DNA of 64,000 nt from Streptomyces fildesensis (GCF_016107395.1 NZ_JAAIKO010000005.1:62001-126000), one strand, 5' to 3'; shown: positions 1 to 9,232, counted from the stretch's first letter. Notes: generated by a model not told the origin, from the letters alone. Numbers and translations are program-made.

Positions 1-1855
1 CCCTGGCGACCGCGATGCCGTCGGCGCCGAGGCCGGTGAGCGAACCGTCGACCGTACCGAGGTCGAGGACGGTAGCGAGCGCCGCCGGATCCGTGACGGT
101 CAGCGCGCGGCCGCCGCCGTCGACCTTCGCGACGCCCCTGCCGAGCCCGACCGCGGTCCGCACCTGTGGCAGCGCGGCCACGGCGGGGGCCAGTTTCGGG
201 CTGAGTCCGCTGCCGCCCGCCCCGAACACCGGGGCGCTGATGGCGACATCACCCGCGAAGGACCGCGACACCGTCCGGTCCATCGTCGCCTTGAGCGAGG
301 CGCCGAAGACCGTGAACAGGGAGACGACCGCCACCCCGATCATCAGCGCGGTCGCGGTGGCGGCCGTGCGCTTCGGGCTGCGCAGCGCGTTGCGCCGGGC
401 CAGTCCGCCGGTCACCCCGCGCAGCCGGGCCAGCGGGGCGCCCAGCAGCCGTACCGCGTACGAGGACGCGACCGGTCCGAGGACCACGAACGCGGCCAGG
501 GTGAGCACCGAGCCGCCGCCGGTGAGCCAGACGTCGGACGTGCCCGCCGCGCCCGTCACGGTCAGCGCGATGCCCGTCACCGCGGCGAGCGTGCCCAGCA
601 CGGCACGATTGCGCGAGGCACCGGAGGTGTCCACGGCGGTCTCCCGCAGTGCGGCCAGCGGCGCGGTGCGCCCGGCCCGTACGGCGGGCAGCAGCGCCGA
701 GCCGGTGCACACCAGCAGCCCGACCAGGAACGGCAGGACCAGGGCGGTCACGCCGATCACCAGGTCACCGTCGGGGAACGGGAAGCCGACCACCGGGAAC
801 AGCGCCTGGAGTCCGGCCGCGACCCCGATGCCGCCGAGGAGTCCGGCGGTCGAGGCGACGACCGCGACGACCGCGGACTCGACGAGCGTCGAGCCGAGCA
901 CCTGGCGGCGGGACGCGCCCAGCGCCCGCAGCAGCGCGTTCTCCCGGGTCCGCTGGGCCACCACGATCGCGAAGGTGTTGTGGATGCTGAAGGTCGCCAC
1001 CAGCAGGGCGATGCCCGCGAAGACCAGCAGCAGTGAGGTGAAGATCTTCAGGAATGTGCCGGAGATCATGGTGAGGCTCTCGTCCGTGGCCTGCTGCCCG
1101 GTGATCGCCTCGACGTTCGCGGGCAGCACGGGCGCGAGCCGCTCGGCGAGCTCCCGCTGGCCGACGCCGGGTCCCGCGCGCACCTGGATGGTCGACGCCA
1201 GGCCCGGCTTCGGGGTGAGGTAGCGCTCCGCGTCGGCCCGGGTGAGGCCGGTGAACGTGGTCTGCCCCATGCCGTCCTCGCCGCCGAAGGCGGCCACGCC
1301 GACGATCGTCACCCGGACCGGATCGGGCGTGCGCAGCACCGTCGTGTCACCGATCCGCAGCTTGCCGGACCTGGCCGCGCCGCGGTTGATCACGACCTCG
1401 CCGGGCACCTTCGGGGCCCGGCCCCCGGTGAGGGTGTACGGGTTGAGCTGCGCGTCCTCGATCCAGTTGCCGGCGAGGGTGGGCGGGCCCTTCCCGCCGA
1501 CGGCCTTGCCGTCGGCCCCGACGAGCTGGCCGGCGCCCGTGATGTTCGGGGCGGCCGCGGCCACTCCCGGCACCGCCTCGATCCGCTGGACGAGCGCGGT
1601 GTCGACGGGCTCGCGGGTGCCCTGGCCGCCGCCGGGGACGGTGATGACGTCGGAGCTGCGGACGACCGCGTCCGTACCCCGGTTGGCGTCCGTGAACAGG
1701 GTGTCGAAGCTGGCCTTGAGGGTGTCGCCCATGACCATCGTGCCGGCCAGGAACGACACCCCGAGGAAGACCGCCAGGAACGTGCCGGCGAAGCGCCGCT
1801 TGTGGGCGCGCAGCGAGGCGAGGCTGATCCGCAGTGAGGTGCGTGCGCCGCTCAT
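1..1855 (-). CDS. FtsX/MacB-type ABC transporter permease, 3' end outside the window
   Basis: This is the membrane subunit of an ABC exporter of the MacB/LolC type. The protein begins with a short basic stretch and a first membrane segment at about residues 17-38, followed by a long extracytoplasmic domain. A cluster of membrane segments follows in the usual FtsX arrangement, including one near VFAGIALLVATFSIHNTF. At least the start of a second half is visible before the left edge cuts the gene. Its ATG overlaps the stop of the ATPase gene upstream (ATGA), so the two are translationally coupled. The substrate is unknown; relatives export peptides, lipids or antibiotics. Confidence 0.9.
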   Translation of the reverse strand, partial: MSGARTSLRISLASLRAHKRRFAGTFLAVFLGVSFLAGTMVMGDTLKASFDTLFTDANRGTDAVVRSSDVITVPGGGQGTREPVDTALVQRIEAVPGVAAAAPNITGAGQLVGADGKAVGGKGPPTLAGNWIEDAQLNPYTLTGGRAPKVPGEVVINRGAARSGKLRIGDTTVLRTPDPVRVTIVGVAAFGGEDGMGQTTFTGLTRADAERYLTPKPGLASTIQVRAGPGVGQRELAERLAPVLPANVEAITGQQATDESLTMISGTFLKIFTSLLLVFAGIALLVATFSIHNTFAIVVAQRTRENALLRALGASRRQVLGSTLVESAVVAVVASTAGLLGGIGVAAGLQALFPVVGFPFPDGDLVIGVTALVLPFLVGLLVCTGSALLPAVRAGRTAPLAALRETAVDTSGASRNRAVLGTLAAVTGIALTVTGAAGTSDVWLTGGGSVLTLAAFVVLGPVASSYAVRLLGAPLARLRGVTGGLARRNALRSPKRTAATATALMIGVAVVSLFTVFGASLKATMDRTVSRSFAGDVAISAPVFGAGGSGLSPKLAPAVAALPQVRTAVGLGRGVAKVDGGGRALTVTDPAALATVLDLGTVDGSLTGLGADGIAVAR

Positions 1856-2634
1856 GACACCGTCCCCCGGCCCGCGCCCGCACCGGCGAGGCCGTCGAAG
1901 GCCTTCATCCGGTCGAGCACCTTCTCGGCGGTGGGGTCCGTCATCCGGTCCACCAGCCGGCCGTCGGCGAGGAAGACGACCTCGTCGGCGTGGGCGGCGG
2001 CGACCGGGTCGTGGGTGACCATGACGACGGTGCGGCCCATCTCGTGCACCGCGCGCCCCAGCAGGTTCAGCACCTCGGCGCCCGAGCGCGAGTCGAGGTT
2101 GCCGGTCGGCTCGTCGGCGAAGACCACGTCCGGGCGGCCGGCCAGCGCGCGGGCCACCGCCACCCGCTGCTGCTGGCCGCCGGACAGTTCCCTCGGGCGG
2201 TGCAGCAGCCGGTCGCCGAGGCCGACGACGTCGATGAGCGCGTCCACCCAGCCGGTGTCCGGCCGGGTGCCCGCCAGATCGAGGGGCAGGGTGATGTTCT
2301 CGGCGACGGTCAGCGTCCCCACCAGGTTGAACGACTGGAAGACGAAGCCGATCCGCTCGCGGCGCAGCAGCGTCAGATCCCGGTCCCCGAGCGTGCCCAG
2401 GTCCGTGCTGCCGATGAACGCGGAGCCGGAACTGAGCGTGTCCAGGCCTGCGGCGCAGTGCATCAGGGTGGATTTTCCGGAGCCGGACGGTCCCATGATC
2501 GCGGTGAAGCGCGCCGCCGGGAACCCGACGGTGACGCCGTCCAGCGCGCGGACCTCGGCGTCCCCCGCGCCGTAGACCTTGAAAGCGTCCACGACGCGGG
2601 CGGCGAAGGTGCCGACAGGGGTGAGGGTGGTCAT
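1852..2634 (-). CDS. ABC transporter ATP-binding protein, MacB/LolD family
   Basis: This 260-residue ATPase would energise the downstream FtsX-type permease. Walker A (GPSGSGKST) lies at residues 48-56, followed by a Q-loop (FVFQSFNL), the signature LSGGQQQRVAVARAL and Walker B (VVFADEPTGNLDS). The GNLDS after Walker B is typical of the MacB/LolD group. The ATG at 2634 was chosen over longer in-frame extensions because it forms an ATGA overlap with the stop of the SHOCT gene and gives the usual family length. The stop overlaps the permease start in the same way, so the three genes form one operon. Confidence 0.93.
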   Translation of the reverse strand: MTTLTPVGTFAARVVDAFKVYGAGDAEVRALDGVTVGFPAARFTAIMGPSGSGKSTLMHCAAGLDTLSSGSAFIGSTDLGTLGDRDLTLLRRERIGFVFQSFNLVGTLTVAENITLPLDLAGTRPDTGWVDALIDVVGLGDRLLHRPRELSGGQQQRVAVARALAGRPDVVFADEPTGNLDSRSGAEVLNLLGRAVHEMGRTVVMVTHDPVAAAHADEVVFLADGRLVDRMTDPTAEKVLDRMKAFDGLAGAGAGRGTVS

Positions 2635-2969
2635 CGGGGGCCGTCCTCGGTGCCGGACTTGTCGAACGTCCCGCGCGGTCCGTGCTCTTCGTACGGTCCG
2701 TGCTGCTCGTTCAGTACGGCGAGCCGGCTGCGGTACTCGTCCTCGTCGATCTCGCCCGACGCGTAGCGGCGGCCGAGCAGCGCCACCGGCGAGTGCTCGC
2801 CGCTCACCGCCCGCCACTGCCACGGTCCGCGGCCGCAGCCCCGGCCGCGCCACACGGTGCGGCGCAGCACCAGGACGATGCCGACCACGACGAGCGCCCA
2901 GACGAGCGGGAAGAACAGGATCCACGGGCCGGGCCCGCCGTCGTTCCATGCCATGACGTTCATCTGCAT
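2631..2969 (-). CDS. SHOCT-domain membrane protein
   Basis: This 112-residue protein has one membrane helix at about residues 15-36 (PWILFFPLVWALVVVGIVLV) and then a short C-terminal helical motif, LLGRRYASGEIDEDEYRSRL. That motif is the SHOCT (short C-terminal) signature often found next to membrane transporters. It is the first gene of the ABC exporter operon and its stop overlaps the ATPase start. The SD sequence GAGGAGACG directly precedes the ATG. A role in oligomerisation or control of the exporter is inference from context. Confidence 0.85.
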   Translation of the reverse strand: MQMNVMAWNDGGPGPWILFFPLVWALVVVGIVLVLRRTVWRGRGCGRGPWQWRAVSGEHSPVALLGRRYASGEIDEDEYRSRLAVLNEQHGPYEEHGPRGTFDKSGTEDGPR

Positions 2970-2975
2970 CGTCTC

Positions 2976-3016
2976 CTCGGTGATGGTGGGATGCGATGCA
3001 TCCCGACACCACCGAG
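2976..3016. promoter_or_regulatory. 41-bp imperfect palindrome before the SHOCT-ABC operon
   Basis: Inner arms GGGATGC (2988-2994) and GCATCCC (2998-3004) and outer arms CTCGGTG (2976-2982) and CACCGAG (3010-3016) share the same centre, 2996. The operon-proximal outer arm runs into the SD sequence of the SHOCT gene. It could be an operator for a dimeric repressor or an mRNA hairpin that limits SD access. No regulator gene is adjacent. Confidence 0.5.
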
Positions 3017-3115
3017 CCTGGTCCGGAACGGCCGCCGGGTCGTCGTACGGCCAGCGGCACTCCGCGTACCACGTGGGGAGTACGCACGCCGGCCGCGGCT
3101 ACGTCCGGCGGCCGG

Positions 3116-3496
3116 TCAGAAGGTGACGGCGATCCCCACGTGCGGCCGCTTGCCACGCCGGAGCAGCGCGCCGCCCACGTCCAGGACCCTGAAGCGCAGG
3201 CCGTACTTGCCGGCCATGGCCTTGCGGACCCGGTCGAGCTGCGACGCGTCCAGCAGCCGCGCGGTCCCCTCGGCGGTCGGCGCTCCGGCCGCGATCCTGC
3301 CCCGGGCGTCGCACGGGGCGACGGTCACCCGGCCGCTGTTGCGAATCCGCTTGACCTTGCCGGTGTCGTCCTTGGTCCAGACGAGCAGCTCGTCCCCGTC
3401 GCGGACCGACCACACCGGGGTGGCCACCGCGTCGCCGCTGCGGCGGTAGGTGGTCAGGCTGACGTAGGGGCTGCGGGCGAGCTCGTCGGACACCAT
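3116..3496 (-). CDS. PPOX-class F420/flavin-dependent oxidoreductase
   Basis: This 126-residue protein has the split-barrel flavin-binding fold. The N-terminus (SLTTYRRSGDAVATPVWSVRDGDELLVWT) and the segment KVKRIRNSGRVTVAPCDARGR follow the pattern of the pyridoxamine-5'-phosphate-oxidase-like proteins of actinobacteria, many of which use coenzyme F420. Substrate is unknown. It is read away from the DUF2797 gene with about 60 bp between the starts, and follows the ABC operon in the same direction after a gap that holds the ABC promoter region. Confidence 0.85.
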   Translation of the reverse strand: MVSDELARSPYVSLTTYRRSGDAVATPVWSVRDGDELLVWTKDDTGKVKRIRNSGRVTVAPCDARGRIAAGAPTAEGTARLLDASQLDRVRKAMAGKYGLRFRVLDVGGALLRRGKRPHVGIAVTF

Positions 3497-3555
3497 GGAA
3501 CCGGAGGGTACTCCGCGGGAACGGGGACCACCACGCTCCGCCTACCATCGGGCTG

Positions 3556-4455
3556 GTGGAGACGTGGCGATGCACCGGACTGCGCTGGAAGGGCGGCCCG
3601 GGCTCCTGGGAGCCGTGCTGGCAGTGGTCGCACCCCCGGCACGGCGAGCGGAGCAGCCCGGTCCCAGTCGGCCGCCCGCTGGCCCTGGCCGTGGGCCCGG
3701 ACGCGGTGCGGCGCTGTACCGGCGTACAGCGGCAAGGCCGTCACCTGGTGTGCCCGCGCGCGGCGGAGCTGGGCCCGACGGCCCGCCGGGACCTGTGCGA
3801 CGACTGCGCGGCGCTCGACCGGCTCTCGTCCGTCGCCGCCGACACCATGGCCGACGACCCCCGGCCGTACTCGGTGTACCTGGCCTACTTCGGTCCCGGT
3901 CTGACCAAGGTCGGCATCACCGCGGCCGAGCGCGGCGAGACCCGGCTGGTGGAGCAGGCGGCGGTCTGTTTCAGCTTCCTCGGACGCGGTCCGCTGATGG
4001 CGGCCCGTCGTACAGAGGCCTCGCTCGGCGCCGCGCTGGGCATTCCCGACCGCGTGACGGCCGGTGCCAAGCGGGCGGCGCGGTGGGCGCTGCCGCCCGC
4101 CGCCGAGCGGGCCGCCGAACTCCGAGCCCTGTACGAGGCGGTGACCGGACTGCCGGAAACCCTGGACCGGCTGCCCTACGCCCTGGTCGACCACGCGGCG
4201 CTGTTCGGGCTGGAGCCGGAGCCGCCGCGGCCGGCGGCCCGGATCACCGCGCTGGCGCCGGGAACCTCGGTCACCGGCACGGTGCGGGCGGCGGCCGGGA
4301 GCGATCTGTACCTCGATACGCCGGACGGCGGGCTGCTGCTCGATTCCCGGCTGGTCTCCGGCTGGCCGCTCACCACGCCCGCCCCCGGACCGCGCTCGAC
4401 GGCCCCCACCGCTCCCGTGCCCCGGCCGGAGGACGTTCCGGAGCCGCTCTTCTGA
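3556..4455 (+). CDS. DUF2797 family protein
   Basis: This 299-residue protein starts with a GTG and the motif WRCTGLRW. It has several cysteine positions in its first 85 residues (including CPRAAELGPT and LCDDCAALD) that could bind metal. It then has the core YSVYLAYFGPGLTKVGITAAERG, which is characteristic of DUF2797. That core resembles the GIY-YIG-like segment noted for this family. No biochemical role is established. The C-terminal third (after about residue 235) is a low-complexity Pro/Ala-rich tail. It stands alone between a divergent oxidoreductase and a convergent membrane protein. Confidence 0.8.
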   Translation: METWRCTGLRWKGGPGSWEPCWQWSHPRHGERSSPVPVGRPLALAVGPDAVRRCTGVQRQGRHLVCPRAAELGPTARRDLCDDCAALDRLSSVAADTMADDPRPYSVYLAYFGPGLTKVGITAAERGETRLVEQAAVCFSFLGRGPLMAARRTEASLGAALGIPDRVTAGAKRAARWALPPAAERAAELRALYEAVTGLPETLDRLPYALVDHAALFGLEPEPPRPAARITALAPGTSVTGTVRAAAGSDLYLDTPDGGLLLDSRLVSGWPLTTPAPGPRSTAPTAPVPRPEDVPEPLF

Positions 4456-4504
4456 ACTCCCGTTCCGAACTCCCGCGATCCCGGGGCCCGTCCGCCCGTC
4501 CGGG

Positions 4505-6142
4505 TCAGCCGCGGCTGGGTTCCTGCTCCCGGACGGCATGGTTCTCCGCCGACGGCCCGGCGGACGCGCGCGGCGCGGTCCCGGCCGGATCCGCGGCCAT
4601 CGGCCGCCCCGCCCTGATCGCCAGCAGCACCAGCAGGAAGCCCGACAGCGCCGGCAGGACGAGCGCGGCGGACCAGCCCACGACGGGCGGCGACCACTGC
4701 AGCGGGCCGCCGGAGAACTGGTTCGCCCGGCCGAACGCGTAGCGCAGCGCGGCCCAGACGAACGCGCCGCCCTGTGCCAGCGCCCAGCAGCCGATCAGCA
4801 GCAGGGGCAGCCGGGTCCGCAGCCGTTCGGGAAGGTCGCTCCAGCGCCGGCCGGCGACCACCGCCGCCAGCACCGGGATCCCGACGGCGACGGCCAGCAG
4901 ATAGCGGCCCTGCCAGATGAGTCCCAGGTGGGCGGCCTGCGGGGCCATCAGCACCAGCGGGCCGAAGGCGGTGCCCGCCATCAGCGCCGCCAGGACGAGG
5001 ATCTCGCGCGCCCGTCCCGTCGCCAGGGCGAGCATCACGAGGCAGCCGGCCATCACCCACCACAGCACGTAGGTGAGTTCGGGGGCCGCGACGTTCAACG
5101 AACCGAAGATCGCCACCATTTGGTGCAGGTAGTTCGGGAGAAGGTCGAAGACCGCCTTGAGGGCGGAGGTCAGCGGTGTGTACTGCTCCAGGGTCTGGGT
5201 GGGCAGCGCGAGCGTGTCGGCCGTCATCGTCCAGGCGACAGCGGCCAGCCCCGCGGCGGCCGCCACCCCCAGGCACACCCACACCGGGCGCAGCCGCGCC
5301 AGCTGCCGCAGCCGTCCCGGGCGCGCCAGGACCAGGCCTCCGGCCAGCACCAGCGCGATCCACAGCGGGCCCAGCGCCCGCATCGAGGCGAGCAGGACGC
5401 AGGCGGCGCCGAGCCGCACCAGCCGTCGGCGCAGCAGCGGCAGACCGTCCTCGTCGGTCACCAGGCGGACGACGACCGCCCAGGCCAGGACGGCCGCCGT
5501 GACCTCAGGACCGTTGGGATTGACGACGCCGCCGAGGTAGACGGCCGTCGGAGTGGCGGCGGTCAGCACGCCGATCAGCGCGACCCGTCCGCTGTATCCC
5601 TTGGCCGCGCCCTCCAGAACCGTCACCACGGCGCTCGCCAGCAGCGCGGCGCACAGCAGCGCGCTCAGCAGCCGCATCGCGTACAGGCCCGCCTCACCGG
5701 TGAGCAGCAGACTCGGCCAGCCGACCAGCAGGTAGTAGCCGGGGCCGTAGGTGCCGGCGCTGGTGATGACCGTCGCGGTGTCGCCGGAGGGGGCGACGGT
5801 GCCCCGGCAGGAGACGGAGAGCTTGTCGTCGTTGCGGAAACACCGGTAGACGCCGTCGGTGACATCCAGGTCGCGGTATCCGGCGGGCACGCGGACCGCC
5901 GTGAATCCGACCTCGACGTCGACCCCGACGTGATGCGCTTCGATGACCCGCTGCTCGCCGCCGAACTCACCGCGGACGACGGCGGCGGCCTTGACCATGT
6001 GGGCTGCCTCGTCCGGAGGCGCGGTGATGGGTGTGGCCAGCGACCACGCGGTCATGAGCGTGAGGAACGTGGCGAAGGCCAGCGTCCAGACCGTACCGGC
6101 GGCGGCCCACGCCGACACCCGCTTCCGCAGCCAACCGGCCAC
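4505..6142 (-). CDS. DUF2142 family polytopic membrane protein
   Basis: The protein has about ten to twelve hydrophobic segments and the signature SLATPITAPPDEAAHMVKAAAVVRGE just after the first helix, which is typical of DUF2142, a family of glycosyltransferase-C-like membrane proteins. The frame extends 23 codons further to a GTG at 6211, but that extension is very Arg-rich. The GTG at 6142 has GGAG seven bases upstream and places the first helix near the N-terminus, so it is preferred. The product is 545 residues. A role in cell-envelope glycan or lipid-linked sugar handling is inference from the fold class. Confidence 0.8.
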   Translation of the reverse strand: MAGWLRKRVSAWAAAGTVWTLAFATFLTLMTAWSLATPITAPPDEAAHMVKAAAVVRGEFGGEQRVIEAHHVGVDVEVGFTAVRVPAGYRDLDVTDGVYRCFRNDDKLSVSCRGTVAPSGDTATVITSAGTYGPGYYLLVGWPSLLLTGEAGLYAMRLLSALLCAALLASAVVTVLEGAAKGYSGRVALIGVLTAATPTAVYLGGVVNPNGPEVTAAVLAWAVVVRLVTDEDGLPLLRRRLVRLGAACVLLASMRALGPLWIALVLAGGLVLARPGRLRQLARLRPVWVCLGVAAAAGLAAVAWTMTADTLALPTQTLEQYTPLTSALKAVFDLLPNYLHQMVAIFGSLNVAAPELTYVLWWVMAGCLVMLALATGRAREILVLAALMAGTAFGPLVLMAPQAAHLGLIWQGRYLLAVAVGIPVLAAVVAGRRWSDLPERLRTRLPLLLIGCWALAQGGAFVWAALRYAFGRANQFSGGPLQWSPPVVGWSAALVLPALSGFLLVLLAIRAGRPMAADPAGTAPRASAGPSAENHAVREQEPSRG

Positions 6143-6576
6143 CGTATGGCTCCACTTCTTCCGCCGCCGACACCGCCGGCACCGCGCGGGGCGCGCCGCT
6201 GACGGGCGCACCTCGCTGACGGCCGCGCCGTCGATTGAGGCGCACCATATACGCGCGACCTGACGGCAGGGTTCCGCTCGCCCGGCACCCCGGATGCCCC
6301 CGGACGCACCCCTCGGCGGCGCCCCTCAGCAGGGGATATTCCCTGGTCACACGGGTAGTTCGGCGGCTCCGTGCGGTGCCGCGGGCGTCCACCGGGCGGC
6401 CTGGCGGGACGGTCGCGGGGCCCGACCGGACGGTGGCGCGGCGTCGGGAATTCCCCCGCCCGCCCCGCACTGTTCAGCGCCGGGTCACCGTTTCGCGGGT
6501 TGCCGCTCATCGGCGGCGGACCCGCGGTCAGCACGGGCAACCGCGCGCCGGCCCCGGGTGTCCGGCCCGCCGTGGC
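6143..6576. other. Non-coding stretch between DUF2142 and the ROK regulator
   Basis: No supported gene lies here. It should contain the promoter of the leftward DUF2142 gene. The one structured element I see is CAGGG-N6-CCCTG at 6329-6344 (CAGGGGATATTCCCTG), an AT-centred inverted repeat in GC-rich surroundings that could be an operator. No clear terminator for the ROK regulator gene is visible. Confidence 0.4.
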
Positions 6577-7800
6577 TCAGCCGCCGAGCGCCGTCAACGG
6601 GTCGTCGAGCACCGGCTGCCAGGCGAGCTCCGCGGCGCCGACCAGACTGTTGTGGTCCAGGGCGCAGGCGAGCAGCGGAACGCTGCCGCTGCGCCCCCAC
6701 AGGCTGCGGTCGGCGACGACCGCGCGCAGCCGCTCCGGGTCGGCGTCAAGGAGGTGGCGGTGCAGGCCACCGAGCAGGATGCGGTCGGGGTTGAGGACGT
6801 TGACGAGGCCGGCGAGCCCGAGGCCGAGCCGGTCGATGAGGGTGTGCGCGGCGGCGCGGACGGCGGGGTCCTCGTACTCGTCCCGGAGCAGGTCGCGGGC
6901 CTGTTCGAGGAGGGAGACCGCCGGTCCCGGCGGGCGTCCCGCCGCTTCGAGGAAGGCGAGCGGGTCGACCTCGACGTCGAGGCAGCCGCGGCTGCCGCAG
7001 TGGCAGGGCCGGCCCGCCGGATTGACGGTCAGATGGCCGACCTCGAGGGCCAGACCCGAACTCCCGGTGTGCAGCCGCCCGCCGAGCACCAGCGCTCCGC
7101 CGACGCCGCGGTGGCCGGTGGCGACGACCAGCAGCTGGCCGGCGCCGCGCCCGGCGCCGTGCCGGTGCTCGGCGAGGGCGGCGACGTTGACGTCGTTGCC
7201 CAGGAAGGAGGCCATCGGGGCGCCGCCGGGTCCGGTGATGCCGGCCCGGGCGATCTGCTCGGCGAAGACCTGGCGCACCGGGGAGCCCGCGGGCCAGGCG
7301 ACGTGCAGCGGGTTCAGAGCGGTGCCCTCGGGCTCCGCGACGGCGGACGGTACGGCCAGCCCCGCGCCCAGGCAGGTGCGCCCGGAGGCCCGCAGCAGCT
7401 CCGCGCCGGCTTCGACGACCGCGCCCAGGACGTGCGCCGGATCGGCGGGCACGGTCATACAGCCGGGAGCGGTGGCGACGATCCGCCCGCCGAGCCCGAC
7501 CAGTGCCGCGCGGAAGCCGTCGGAGTGCACCTGGGCGGCGAGGACCACCGGTCCCGCCGGATCGAGGTCCAGTCCGTGCGAGGGCCTGCCCTGCGCCCCG
7601 GAGGCACCGCCCGGCCGGGTGTCCACCCGGATGAACCCCAGTGCCTCCAGTTCCGCGGCGACCGCGCCCGCCGTGGCGCGGGTCACGCCGAGTTCCGAGG
7701 TGAGCAGGGCGCGGGTCGGCGCGCGGCCGGTGTGCACGAGTGCGAGCGCCGGGCCGAGTGCGCTCCGGCCTCGCTCGAGCCTTGTCCGAATCTGGGTCAC
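6577..7800 (-). CDS. ROK-family transcriptional regulator
   Basis: This 407-residue protein has an N-terminal winged-helix region at about residues 15-60 (TRALLTSELGVTRATAGAVAAELEA pattern) fused to a sugar-kinase-like ROK domain. The ROK core keeps GND at 201-203, EVGHLTV at 253-259 and the zinc motif CHCGSRGC at 266-273. It is like NagC/XylR, so it probably binds a sugar or sugar phosphate. It starts with GTG and is divergent from the MFS transporter, sharing a 41-bp gap that contains a palindrome. It most likely represses that transporter and itself. Confidence 0.88.
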   Translation of the reverse strand: MTQIRTRLERGRSALGPALALVHTGRAPTRALLTSELGVTRATAGAVAAELEALGFIRVDTRPGGASGAQGRPSHGLDLDPAGPVVLAAQVHSDGFRAALVGLGGRIVATAPGCMTVPADPAHVLGAVVEAGAELLRASGRTCLGAGLAVPSAVAEPEGTALNPLHVAWPAGSPVRQVFAEQIARAGITGPGGAPMASFLGNDVNVAALAEHRHGAGRGAGQLLVVATGHRGVGGALVLGGRLHTGSSGLALEVGHLTVNPAGRPCHCGSRGCLDVEVDPLAFLEAAGRPPGPAVSLLEQARDLLRDEYEDPAVRAAAHTLIDRLGLGLAGLVNVLNPDRILLGGLHRHLLDADPERLRAVVADRSLWGRSGSVPLLACALDHNSLVGAAELAWQPVLDDPLTALGG

Positions 7801-7802
7801 GC

Positions 7803-7841
7803 CCCTATTCTGACTTTGTGCCGACGCTAAACAAAATAGGG
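7803..7841. promoter_or_regulatory. Palindromic operator between ROK regulator and MFS gene
   Basis: The whole gap is bounded by CCCTATT (7803-7809) and AATAGGG (7835-7841), with inner elements TTTGT (7815-7819) and AACAAA (7830-7835). It covers essentially all of the space between the two start codons. Any regulator bound here would block both promoters. The ROK regulator next door is the obvious candidate. Confidence 0.55.
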
Positions 7842-9071
7842 ATGGCCCTTACGGCCTCCCGCCGCCCCCCGACCGACCCCTCTCTCACCCGGCTCCGCGT
7901 CGCCCTCACCACGTTCTTCGCCCTCGACGGCTTCATCTTCGCGGGCTGGGTGGTCCGCATTCCGGCCATCAAAGCGCAAGTGGGCGCCTCCTCCAGTGAG
8001 CTGGGCCTCGCCCTGCTCGGTGTCTCGGCGGGAGCCGTGGCCACGATGGTGCTGACCGGCGGGCTCTGCCGCCGCTTCGGCAGCCGCCGGATCACGGTCG
8101 TGACCGGCGTGCTGATGGCCCTGAGCATCGCGCTTCCCCCGCTCACCCATTCGGCGCTCGCCCTCGGCCTGGTGCTGCTGGCCTTCGGCGCCGCCTACGG
8201 CGGGATGAACGTCGCCATCAACAGCGTCGCCGTCGACCTGGTGGCGGCGCTGCGCCGTCCGGTGATATCCGGATTCCATGCCGCGTACAGCCTTGGCGGG
8301 CTGCTCGGCGCCGCCCTCGGCGGACTGCTGGCCCCGCATCTGTCGCCCACCACCCATCTGCTGCTGCTCACCCCGGTCGGTCTGCTGGTCGCCGCCGTCG
8401 CCGGCCGGACGCTCCTCACCCAGCGGATCACCCCGCCGGCTGACGACCGGCAGGACCGCAGCGGATCCGCGGGCTCCCCCGCTGAAGGGACGGCCGGCGC
8501 CGCGCCGGCCGTGCACCGGACCGGCCTGCTGGTGGCCGTGTTCGGCCTGATCGCGCTTTGCACCGCCTACGGCGAGGGCGCTCTCGCGGAGTGGGGGCCG
8601 CTGCACATCCAGGAGGACCTCGGCGGCGGCCAGGGCATCGCCGCGGCCGGATACGCGGCCGTCGCGCTCGCGATGGCGCTCGGCCGGCTGTCCGGGACGG
8701 CGCTGCTGGAACGGCTCGGCCAGACCCGGGCGCTGGTACTCGGCGGGCTGACCGCCGCCGCGGGCATGCTGCTCGGCGCGCTCGCCCCGTCCATCTGGCT
8801 CGCGCTCGCCGGCTTCGCCGTGACCGGCCTCGGCCTGGCCAATCTGTTCCCGGTCGCCATCGCCCGCGCGGGCGAGCTCGCCGGACCCAGCGGTGTCGCG
8901 GCGGCCTCCACCCTCGGCTACGGCGGGATGCTCCTCGGCCCGCCCTCCATCGGCTTCCTGGCCGACGCCTTCGGGCTGCCGACCGCGCTGACCACGGTGG
9001 CGCTGCTGGCCGCGACCGCGTCCGCCATCGCCTACGCCGTACGGAACCTGGGCACCCGTCCGGGCCCCTGA
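7842..9071 (+). CDS. MFS transporter
   Basis: This 409-residue protein has twelve predicted membrane segments with the MFS loop-2/3 motif GGLCRRFGSRRITVVTG and a repeated half later (GRLSGTALLERLGQTRALVLGG). The N-terminal FFALDGFIFAGWVVRIPAIKAQVG is typical of the YbjJ/FucP-like sugar-efflux branch. The ATG at 7842 abuts the palindrome and has no SD sequence, so the transcript may be leaderless. A GTG at 7818 in the same frame is an alternative start. The substrate is likely a sugar or related metabolite, judging from the divergent ROK regulator. Confidence 0.85.
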   Translation: MALTASRRPPTDPSLTRLRVALTTFFALDGFIFAGWVVRIPAIKAQVGASSSELGLALLGVSAGAVATMVLTGGLCRRFGSRRITVVTGVLMALSIALPPLTHSALALGLVLLAFGAAYGGMNVAINSVAVDLVAALRRPVISGFHAAYSLGGLLGAALGGLLAPHLSPTTHLLLLTPVGLLVAAVAGRTLLTQRITPPADDRQDRSGSAGSPAEGTAGAAPAVHRTGLLVAVFGLIALCTAYGEGALAEWGPLHIQEDLGGGQGIAAAGYAAVALAMALGRLSGTALLERLGQTRALVLGGLTAAAGMLLGALAPSIWLALAGFAVTGLGLANLFPVAIARAGELAGPSGVAAASTLGYGGMLLGPPSIGFLADAFGLPTALTTVALLAATASAIAYAVRNLGTRPGP

Positions 9072-9232
9072 CGGCCCGGCGTCCCGGCCCGGGGCCGGAC
9101 CCGGTGCCGGGTATACGATCCGCGCCGCGGTGGCACCGGTTCCGGCGCAGGTCAGCGCGGTACCGCCGGGCACCGCGAGGCCGGTGCCGTACGGGCGTAC
9201 CACGCGCCGTGACGGGATGTCACAATCCCGCC

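Noticed and set aside
3099-3575. Long open frames antisense or out of phase to most genes (for example over the PPOX gene)
   Set aside because: They are rich in Arg/Gly/Pro with no domain features, as expected of non-coding frames in high-GC DNA.
6143-6211. The longer DUF2142 start at GTG 6211
   Set aside because: The extra 23 residues are an Arg-rich stretch with no SD, while GTG 6142 has a well-placed GGAG.
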